From Methanocorpusculum sp. (GTDB taxonomy: Archaea > Halobacteriota > Methanomicrobia > Methanomicrobiales > Methanocorpusculaceae), in assembly GCA_029987395.1 (NCBI GenBank), contig DALTVX010000065.1, positions 1 to 12,998 on the forward strand: a DNA stretch of 12,998 nt, read 5' to 3'. Shown piece by piece: positions 1-5,690 of this stretch. A program made the position numbers and the translations under genes. Below the pieces are notes generated by a model. It made no database searches. It was given only the letters and a program-made list of their open reading frames with translations, and had not been told where the DNA came from. How positions within the stretch are numbered: position 1 is the first letter of the stretch; every line of letters starts with the position of its first letter.

Positions 1-39
1 CCAGTCGAAGAACTATGGGAGGCTTCATCAAATGGTTGA
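1..39 (+). CDS. rpl11: Probable C-terminal end of ribosomal protein L11 (partial)
   Basis: Frame 1 is open from the window edge and reads PVEELWEASSNG before a TGA that overlaps the L1 start by 8 bases. In archaea L11 commonly lies directly upstream of L1-L10-L12, and the PVE stretch could follow the conserved 'GxxVEGKxP' part of the L11 C-terminal domain. Only 12 residues are visible and the other two frames are also open here, so the call rests mainly on gene order and on the compact overlap seen elsewhere in this genome. Confidence 0.4.
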   Translation, partial: PVEELWEASSNG

Positions 40-673
40 AAGAACCCAAATTATAACAGCTGTTACGGCAGCACTCAAGCAGGCCCCCGAGCGTAAGTTC
101 CAGGAAAGTATTGATATTACTATCAACCTGAAACACGTTGACATGGCCCAGCCTAAAAACCGTATTGATGAGACGATTCTTCTGCCACAGGCAATAGGCG
201 TCAAAAAGATCGCTGTCCTTGGTAAGGGAGATATTGTGTCCCAGGCTCGTAATGCAGGTGTCGATTTAATTATCAGCCCTGAGGAGATCGAGCGTCTGGG
301 CGGCGTTCCGCGTGAAGCACGCAAAATGGCCGGACAATATGATTTCTTCCTTGCTGAGACTGCGGTCATGCCCCTTGTTGGTCGCTGGCTTGGTCAGAGA
401 CTCGGTCCACGCGGTAAAATGCCGCAACCGATCCCGCCAACCCTAGACATAACTCCAATCGTCGAGCGTCTGAGAAACTCCGTGAAGATCCGGTCTAAAG
501 ACAGACTTAATATGTCTGTTAAGGTTGGAAACTCCGGCATGTCCGTTGAGGAAGTTTCAGAAAATATTGACGCCGTCGTGAAGAGGGTTGTAGGAAGACT
601 TGAAAGCGGAGAGTTAAACATCCGTTCCGTCTACGTCAAAACTACGATGGGTCCAGCAGTGAAGGTGATGTAA
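32..673 (+). CDS. rpl1: 50S ribosomal protein L1
   Basis: This 213-residue protein is a full-length archaeal L1, the two-domain protein that binds 23S rRNA helices 76-78 and forms the mobile L1 stalk at the E site. The family signature is clear at residues 117-136, with GRWLGQRLGPRGKMPQPIPP linking the two domains. The C-terminal part (about 150-213) returns to domain I and ends KTTMGPAVKVM. The ATG is chosen because GGGAGG at 17-22 sits 9 bases upstream. It is the first complete gene of a stalk operon and ends 2 bases before L10. In Methanococcus, L1 represses its own operon by binding its mRNA shortly after the start codon; whether that applies here is not visible with certainty. The identification is secure. 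Confidence 0.97.
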   Translation: MVERTQIITAVTAALKQAPERKFQESIDITINLKHVDMAQPKNRIDETILLPQAIGVKKIAVLGKGDIVSQARNAGVDLIISPEEIERLGGVPREARKMAGQYDFFLAETAVMPLVGRWLGQRLGPRGKMPQPIPPTLDITPIVERLRNSVKIRSKDRLNMSVKVGNSGMSVEEVSENIDAVVKRVVGRLESGELNIRSVYVKTTMGPAVKVM

Positions 674-675
674 GT

Positions 676-1524
676 ATGGCAATTTATACCCACCATCTTC
701 CCGCATGGAAACGTGAAGAAGTTGAGCAGATCAAAGAGTATGCCGGCAAGTATGAACTCGTCGGCTTAGTCGATATCTACGGTATCCCTGCAACACAGTT
801 TCAGCAGATCCGCAGAAATCTGCGCGGCAATGCAGTTGTGAAGGTTGCAAGAAACACTCTTGTCGAGCATTCTTTGAATGAACTCGGCGGTCACTTTAGT
901 GATCTTAACGAGAAGGTCTCTGAGCACTCCGCTCTCATCTTTGCAAGCGGTAACCCGTTTAAGCTGTTCAAGTCCCTTGAGCAGACCAAAACAAAGCGTT
1001 CCGCAAAAGCAGGTGAGATCGCTCCTGAAGACATTGTTGTTCCAGCAGGACCAACTACCTTTAAGCCCGGACCGATCGTAGGAGAACTCCAGCAGGCAGG
1101 TATCCCGGCTTCCATTGATGGCGGTAAGGTCAAAATCAAAGAGACCAAGACCGTTGTTAAGGCAGGTCAGGCTATCAACAAAAAACAGGCCGACATATTT
1201 TCAAAGCTTGGTATCAAACCAATGCCAGTCGGTCTCTCTCTCCTCGCAGTTTGTTACGAGGGAGATATGTATCTGTCGGATGTTCTCTCTGTAGACGACG
1301 AGGCATACAAGGCAAAGATCACTCTCGCAGCACAGCAGGCATTCAACCTCGCAGTCAACGCAGCAGTTCCAACGGCATGTGTCGGTGTTACTGAAGCTCA
1401 GATCGCGAAGGCCGTCCGTGAGGCAAGAAACCTCGGTGTAGAAGCATCCATCTATGAGAAGGGTGTCATCGAGTTGATCATCAGCAAGGCATACAGACAA
1501 GCAAACGCCCTGAAGGCAATTTAA
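676..1524 (+). CDS. rpl10: 50S ribosomal protein L10 (archaeal P0)
   Basis: This is the archaeal P0/L10 stalk base, which anchors L12 dimers and binds 23S rRNA together with L11. Residues 1-105 form the rRNA-binding domain (WKREEVEQIKEYAGKYELVG near the N-terminus, then an RNLRGNAVVKVARNTL segment at 47-62). Residues about 107-185 form the archaeal/eukaryotic insertion domain (PAGPTTFKPGPIVGELQQAG at 123-142). The helical spine that carries L12 dimers follows (about 208-282). The ATG lies 2 bases after the L1 stop, with GGTGAT at 664-669 inside the end of L1 as ribosome-binding site. At 282 residues it ends ANALKAI and lacks the acidic, Ala-rich tail that many archaeal P0 proteins share with L12, so factor recruitment here probably depends on L12 tails only. 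Confidence 0.97.
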   Translation: MAIYTHHLPAWKREEVEQIKEYAGKYELVGLVDIYGIPATQFQQIRRNLRGNAVVKVARNTLVEHSLNELGGHFSDLNEKVSEHSALIFASGNPFKLFKSLEQTKTKRSAKAGEIAPEDIVVPAGPTTFKPGPIVGELQQAGIPASIDGGKVKIKETKTVVKAGQAINKKQADIFSKLGIKPMPVGLSLLAVCYEGDMYLSDVLSVDDEAYKAKITLAAQQAFNLAVNAAVPTACVGVTEAQIAKAVREARNLGVEASIYEKGVIELIISKAYRQANALKAI

Positions 1525-1546
1525 ATCAGAAATAGGTGAAATAAAA

Positions 1547-1855
1547 ATGGAGTATATATACGCAGCTCTGTTAATTCACTCCGCAGCTAAAACTGTGGAT
1601 GAAGAATCGGTAAAGGCAGTTCTCTCTGCCGCAGGTATCGCAGTCGTCGACTCTCGTGTCAAAGCATTAATTGCAGCACTTGACGGTGTTAACATCGAAG
1701 AAGCAATCTCTAAGGCAGCAGCAGCACCAGTAGCAGTTGCAGCAGCACCTGCAGCAGCAGGCGCAGCAGCAGTAGCTGAGGTAGCAGAACCCGAAGAGAA
1801 CAAAGAAGAAGAAGAAGAAAACGCCATGGCAGGCCTTGGCGCCCTCTTCGGCTAA
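1547..1855 (+). CDS. rpl12: 50S ribosomal protein L12 (archaeal P1/P2 type)
   Basis: This small acidic stalk protein of 102 residues dimerises on L10 and recruits translation GTPases such as aEF1A, aEF2 and aIF2/5B-type factors. Residues 1-58 are the helical dimerisation domain (MEYIYAALLIHSAAKTVDEE at the start). Residues 58-80 are an Ala/Pro/Val flexible hinge, and the end is a Glu-rich segment followed by MAGLGALFG, the conserved factor-binding tail. GGTGA at 1535-1539 lies 7 bases before the ATG. The hinge is encoded by a run of GCA codons around 1712-1775, which makes a local near-repeat in the DNA. It is the last gene of the stalk operon and is followed at once by an oligo-T terminator. 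Confidence 0.97.
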   Translation: MEYIYAALLIHSAAKTVDEESVKAVLSAAGIAVVDSRVKALIAALDGVNIEEAISKAAAAPVAVAAAPAAAGAAAVAEVAEPEENKEEEEENAMAGLGALFG

Positions 1856-1856
1856 C

Positions 1857-1890
1857 TTTTTTTTTGAAAACCAGGCTACATTCAGCCGGT
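1857..1890 (+). terminator. Oligo-T terminator of the L1-L10-L12 operon
   Basis: Eight T residues at 1858-1865 begin 2 bases after the L12 stop, which matches the intrinsic oligo-T termination known for archaeal RNA polymerase. A small imperfect stem (CC-A-GGCT / AGCC-GG, 1871-1889, 6-base loop) follows and may only shape the 3' end of read-through transcripts. Confidence 0.75.
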
Positions 1891-1904
1891 TTGTTATATT
1901 GTCT

Positions 1905-1941
1905 ACTGGTTTCTCCAGTTTATGTCTATGTTAATAAAAAA
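1905..1941 (-). terminator. Probable terminator of the minus-strand hypF/membrane-protein unit
   Basis: On the minus strand six T residues (A6 at 1936-1941 on the plus strand) lie about 20 bases past the stop of the membrane-protein gene. Beyond them is a perfect 5-bp stem, ACTGG / CCAGT with a 5-base loop, at 1905-1919. The convergent stalk operon therefore has its own oligo-T signal within the same 106-base gap. Nothing else is visible in the gap. Confidence 0.5.
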
Positions 1942-1961
1942 TAGATATTTTATTACTTGAT

Positions 1962-2558
1962 TTACATTAATTCGAGTGTTTCACTCTCTAGGTTTTTATT
2001 CCATCTGCGTGTTTCTACCTGAATAGTTTCCAGTTCTCTAAGCATTTCTCTCTCGTTTATGATGTCACGCCGATCGTAGAGATAAAACTCGATAGGTTTC
2101 CAGAGGGCGACCCAGCCTATAACAACAAAACTCTGTCCAAACGCATATATTATATCGTCTTCACTGCGAGTGCTGGTCACAACACCGCTCAATATCAGAC
2201 AGGCTATCAGAAAAACCACTCCACGCAGAAGATATCTTCTTCCATTCTTCATGGATTGTTTGTATTTTTGTTTTTCGGCACAGGATCTCAGAGCAAAATG
2301 AGAGTGAATGGCATGTTCCATATCGGTTCGTGTCTCTTCATTGTCGTAGAGTGCTCGCTCCAAAAACAGAACTATCTTCGCTGAATGGCGTTTATCATTT
2401 GGCATATCCTCATACGAATCCATAATGTATGATTCGGTTGCCTTGCTGATCTCCTTCTCATCATTCGGTGCTGGGTCAAGAAGATTATAGAACTGTGCAC
2501 GATGTGTTATACGAAGTTCGATATCGCTCCAATTTTCATGTATTTTACATGAGGTCAT
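1962..2558 (-). CDS. Uncharacterised two-TM membrane protein coupled to hypF
   Basis: I do not assign a function. The 198-residue product has a hydrophilic, charged N-terminal half (1-105), two hydrophobic segments (about 108-128, YLLRGVVFLIACLILSGVVT; and about 139-160, including SFVVIGWVALWKPIEFYLY), then a charged C-terminal tail, so both ends probably face the cytoplasm. The segment GWVALWKPIEFYLYDRR resembles a conserved motif (GWVAxWRPxExxLYD) that I recall from small bacterial membrane proteins; this is memory, not a search. The ATG at 2558 is chosen because it forms an ATGA overlap with the hypF stop, with AGAGGG 6 bases upstream; a longer reading from 2615 would run deep into hypF. 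The overlap suggests co-translation with hypF, but gives no proof of a shared role. Confidence 0.8.
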   Translation of the reverse strand: MTSCKIHENWSDIELRITHRAQFYNLLDPAPNDEKEISKATESYIMDSYEDMPNDKRHSAKIVLFLERALYDNEETRTDMEHAIHSHFALRSCAEKQKYKQSMKNGRRYLLRGVVFLIACLILSGVVTSTRSEDDIIYAFGQSFVVIGWVALWKPIEFYLYDRRDIINEREMLRELETIQVETRRWNKNLESETLELM

Positions 2559-4780
2559 ATGAGTCCCTCTTTTGCGAGAGTGCCTGCAGTAACGACCTGC
2601 CCGCAGGATACACATCCGTCACCAAATGGATATCTTGGATTCGTGATACACTGAACTCCTGCTTCTCTTAGCGTTTCAATTATAGTTTCTCGAATAGATC
2701 GATTGATCGCGACCCCTCCTGAAAGTGCGGCAGTTTGTATTCCCGTCTTTTGCACTCCAAAGAGTGCTAACTGTGCAATGCCTTTGGCAAGTGCTGTTTG
2801 AATTGAAGCTGCAATGTCTTCAACACAGATCCCGTCATTGAGCATCTCCATACCCTCTCGGATAATGGACGAGGTCAATAAAATATCCCGACCTTCGAGA
2901 AATCCAAATTCGATTTCCATCGGCTGGACCACGCCTCTGGCCGCATAGGCTTCCACCATCATCGAAGGCTCACCGTCATACGTTCGTTCCCCGCAGAGGC
3001 CGAGTAAAGCCGATGCTGCGTCCAGAACCCTGCCTGTTGACGTGGTCACTGGTGTATTGAATCGTTTTTCGGTCTGCTGAGCAAGAACTCTAAGAGCGGT
3101 GTCACTCCACCCTCTGCTCTGGAGAAGTGACAAGGTCTCTTCTGTTGGAAGAACGCCATAGAGCATCCGTTCTGGATACTTTGTTGCTAAGTCTCCTCCG
3201 GGCATCAATACCTGTTCAAGATGTCCGGTTCTCGTGTATCTTCCGGGAGACCCTGCAAGAACTTCTCCGCCCCAGATGGTGCCATCATCACCATACCCAA
3301 CGCCGTCTATCGCGATACCAACGACCTCTTCAGTCGTCACCGAAGCAATGTGGGCACGGTGATGTTGGACTGGGCAGAGGATTGCCCCGTATCGCTCGGC
3401 TAGTTCATGGGCCACCCGAGTACTCAAAAACTGGGGATGGAGATCATGGGCAATAATATCAGGGATCGATCCGGTAAGGCCGGTTAGTTTTTCGATCGTC
3501 TCCTCTAAATATGCCACAGTAGGAGGATTTCTAATATTTCCAACATGCGGCGAGGTTATCAGAAAACCACCGGTATATATCGTTGTATTCGTGTTGAGTT
3601 CAGGTCCTACTCCGAGGATCTGCCTGTTCCCGAGATCCATTCGAGTTCTGTGTGGGGCAAGACCCCGTGACATTCTGATACGATATCCATCTCTTACAAC
3701 AGAATCATCACAGCGATTCACAATCTCGCGATCGTGGGTGAGGATATAGTCCACGACACTCCCCATCTTTTCGATGATGGTTTTCGTATTGGTGATCATC
3801 GGTGTTCCCGGGACATTCGCGCTCGTCATTATTAAGAGGGGAGACCGAAGTTTTTCAAACAACAGATGATGGAGTCCTGTGTAAGGAAGCATGATGCCGA
3901 GATTATGGAGTTGTGATAGAGATCTATGTGAACTTGGATATATCTTATCGAGGATCACGATCGGATGTACCGGGCCCTTGAGCAGATCCCATTCTTCCTT
4001 TGTCGGTTCAGTGACAAACTCGCGAAGAGTTTCCGGCTTCATCATTACTGCCAAAGACTGGTTTGGCCGCCTAAGAAGTGTTTTCAGTCTATCTGCCGTG
4101 TCTTCTATACAGCAGATATGAAATCCTCCTATCCCTCTAACGGCAACGATATTCCCTGCATCCAGCAGTTTTGCGGCTGCAGTGATAGGGTCGGTCTCCG
4201 AAACGACCTCTCCTGATTTATTCAGAAGAGATAGTTTCGGTCCGCAGTCAGAGCAGGCAATCGTTTGGGCATGATGCCTTCTATTGCCCGGGTTTTCATA
4301 ATCATTTCTGCACGATGGGCATGCAGGAAAATCCTCCATACTTGTTCGTTCCCGGTCATAAGGTACGGATTTTATGATGCTATATCTTGGTCCACAATCT
4401 GTGCATGAGGTTGCCCAGTAACCATAATATCGACTCTGTGGATCTGTTATATCGTGCAGACACTCATCACAGGTCGCAATATCTGCCGGCACAAATCCAG
4501 TTCTCGCTCCGTCCTGACTAGGAAGAATAAAAAATCCTGCCGGAGGATCCCAGTTTTCTAGAGGCTTGATCGAAACCGAGTCGATCACCGACATCTTCGG
4601 TCCTTTTGCTACCTCGCGGGAGAACTCTTCGAACATTTCTCCACCCGCATCTATCTCGACCTCACTTCCGTGATTGATGACCGTTCCTTTTATTCCAAAT
4701 CGGTTTGCCTGGGCATATACAAACGGGCGAAACCCCACTCCCTGTACGATCCCGCGTAAAATTATTTTTCCAGACTTCAT
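2555..4780 (-). CDS. hypF: Carbamoyltransferase HypF ([NiFe]-hydrogenase maturation)
   Basis: HypF converts carbamoyl phosphate and ATP to carbamoyl-adenylate and passes the carbamoyl group to the HypE C-terminal Cys, the source of the CN ligands of [NiFe] hydrogenases. All domains are present (numbered from the upstream TTG, 742 residues). An acylphosphatase domain covers 1-90 (GIVQGVGFRPFVY at 11-23). Two zinc fingers use C105/C108/C127/C130 and C155/C158/C177/C180. A YrdC-like domain covers about 195-380 (TSANVPGTP, RCDDSVVR, SRGLAPHRT). A Kae1-like domain runs from about 388 (HDLHP at 446-450, VQHHRAH with H474 and H478 as likely metal ligands, DGVGYGDDGTIWGGE at 493-507, LSGGVAINR at 687-695). 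The ATG at 4780 is preferred over TTG at 4783 because GAGATGG lies 4 bases before it. Odd point: the usual LKNT near residue 398 reads LNTNT. Confidence 0.96.
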   Translation of the reverse strand: MKSGKIILRGIVQGVGFRPFVYAQANRFGIKGTVINHGSEVEIDAGGEMFEEFSREVAKGPKMSVIDSVSIKPLENWDPPAGFFILPSQDGARTGFVPADIATCDECLHDITDPQSRYYGYWATSCTDCGPRYSIIKSVPYDRERTSMEDFPACPSCRNDYENPGNRRHHAQTIACSDCGPKLSLLNKSGEVVSETDPITAAAKLLDAGNIVAVRGIGGFHICCIEDTADRLKTLLRRPNQSLAVMMKPETLREFVTEPTKEEWDLLKGPVHPIVILDKIYPSSHRSLSQLHNLGIMLPYTGLHHLLFEKLRSPLLIMTSANVPGTPMITNTKTIIEKMGSVVDYILTHDREIVNRCDDSVVRDGYRIRMSRGLAPHRTRMDLGNRQILGVGPELNTNTTIYTGGFLITSPHVGNIRNPPTVAYLEETIEKLTGLTGSIPDIIAHDLHPQFLSTRVAHELAERYGAILCPVQHHRAHIASVTTEEVVGIAIDGVGYGDDGTIWGGEVLAGSPGRYTRTGHLEQVLMPGGDLATKYPERMLYGVLPTEETLSLLQSRGWSDTALRVLAQQTEKRFNTPVTTSTGRVLDAASALLGLCGERTYDGEPSMMVEAYAARGVVQPMEIEFGFLEGRDILLTSSIIREGMEMLNDGICVEDIAASIQTALAKGIAQLALFGVQKTGIQTAALSGGVAINRSIRETIIETLREAGVQCITNPRYPFGDGCVSCGQVVTAGTLAKEGLI

Positions 4781-4814
4781 CAAACCATCTCAAAAAGGAT
4801 TATAGAATCACAGA

Positions 4815-4823
4815 CAATATAAG
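4815..4823 (-). promoter_or_regulatory. Candidate TATA box for hypF
   Basis: The minus strand reads CTTATATTG about 35-43 bases upstream of the hypF ATG. A start site some 25 bases downstream would give a short leader of about 13 bases that still contains the GAGATGG ribosome-binding site. The position fits, but it is a pattern match only. Confidence 0.45.
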
Positions 4824-4824
4824 T

Positions 4825-4843
4825 GTAGGGTTTCGTGCCCCAC
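4825..4843. promoter_or_regulatory. Inverted repeat between divergent promoters (possible operator)
   Basis: GTAGGG and CCCCAC form 6-base arms with one mismatch around a 7-base spacer (TTTCGTG). The repeat sits exactly between the candidate hypF TATA box (minus) and the candidate TATA box of the winged-helix gene (plus), so a protein bound here could affect both. Binding by the adjacent regulator is inference. Confidence 0.3.
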
Positions 4844-4850
4844 ATATTTT
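4842..4850 (+). promoter_or_regulatory. Candidate TATA box for the regulator-helicase operon
   Basis: ACATATTTT lies about 40-47 bases before the ATG at 4889. Initiation some 25 bases downstream would leave a leader of about 15-20 bases that includes GGAGAT at 4878-4883. An alternative A/T-rich element (ATAATATAG, 4867-4874) is too close to the start codon to leave room for that site. Confidence 0.4.
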
Positions 4851-4888
4851 CTTAGTGGAGCGCCCATAATATAGATAGGAGATATACC

Positions 4889-5689
4889 ATGACCGACGAT
4901 CCATTAACCAACATCCTTCGCAGTAAACGTGAAACGACCAGATTCCAGGTTTTAGTTGAGATTGCCGAGCACCAGCCGTCGATCCGTCAGCAGGAGATCG
5001 CAGATAAACTTGGCGTCACACCCCAGGCAATATCTGAATATGTCCGTGATCTCACTGATGAAGGTTATATCAACGCCGAGGGAAGAGGAAGATACTATGT
5101 CACCCATAAAGGTGTTGAATGGGTTTTGAATAATGCAGAAATTCTCGAATCCTATGCCCGACATGTTCGCCGGGATATCATTCATCAGATCGTAACTTGG
5201 GCCGCTATAGCGGATGCAGATCTGAAAGCAGGTGATTCGGTAGGAGTTTACATGAAATCCGGCTGGCTTTATGCAGGGAAACGTCCCCAGACCGCTATGG
5301 GAATGGTCACGGCCGATGCTTCTGAGGGGATGGATGTTGGTGTGGCTCGACTTGCAGGTATCATTGAACACACCGAAGGAAAGGTGGATGTTGCCAAAGT
5401 ACCTCGCATCGAACGCGGCGGTTCAAAGATGGTCTCAATGGAAAAATACCTCTCGCTTGCAAAAAATGCTGATATCATCGCAGCAGTAGGACTTGAAGCG
5501 TATATGGCTTGTAAAAACTCTGGCATTAAACCCGATATGTTTTTTGGAGCACGCGAAGGGGCCATTGAGGCTGCATTCCACGGAATGCGTTGTTTGATCC
5601 TTATCGTTGATGAAGAGTTTACCGATTTCCTGAAACGCCTCGAAACATCGGGTCTTTCCTATACTATCCATGAAATGGTGACAGAATAA
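4889..5689 (+). CDS. Winged-helix transcriptional regulator with archaeal C-terminal domain
   Basis: This 266-residue protein is predicted to bind DNA. Residues about 15-80 form a MarR/ArsR-like winged helix: QQEIADKLGVTPQAISEYVR at 34-53 is a good helix-turn-helix, and the GRGRYYVTHKG stretch (65-75) is the likely wing. Residues 82-266 are an archaeal-type extension with alternating strands and helices (GDSVGVYMKSGWLYAG at 115-130, MDVGVARLAGIIEH at 148-161, a terminal LILIVDEEF strand at 236-244). It could sense a ligand, but I cannot name one; I recall the family as DUF7839, without certainty. GGAGAT at 4878-4883 supports the ATG. The helicase GTG starts one base after its stop, so the two are almost certainly co-transcribed and translationally coupled. 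Autoregulation or regulation of hypF is possible but not shown. Confidence 0.85.
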   Translation: MTDDPLTNILRSKRETTRFQVLVEIAEHQPSIRQQEIADKLGVTPQAISEYVRDLTDEGYINAEGRGRYYVTHKGVEWVLNNAEILESYARHVRRDIIHQIVTWAAIADADLKAGDSVGVYMKSGWLYAGKRPQTAMGMVTADASEGMDVGVARLAGIIEHTEGKVDVAKVPRIERGGSKMVSMEKYLSLAKNADIIAAVGLEAYMACKNSGIKPDMFFGAREGAIEAAFHGMRCLILIVDEEFTDFLKRLETSGLSYTIHEMVTE

Positions 5690-5690
5690 C

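Noticed and set aside
1712..1775. GCA-rich tandem-like repeat
   Set aside because: It codes for the Ala-rich hinge of L12, which is normal for the family, so I do not treat it as a mobile or regulatory repeat.
2559..2615. A longer reading of the small membrane protein starting at 2615
   Set aside because: The extra 19 residues (Arg/His/Cys-rich) lie within the hypF coding end, and the ATG at 2558 has both the ATGA overlap and a ribosome-binding site.
3127..3456. Open frame opposite hypF
   Set aside because: It runs antisense through the conserved Kae1-like domain and shows no recognisable motif.
4781..4783. TTG as hypF start
   Set aside because: It is only one base from the end of the GAGATGG site, while the next codon is an ATG at normal spacing and fits the family N-terminus.
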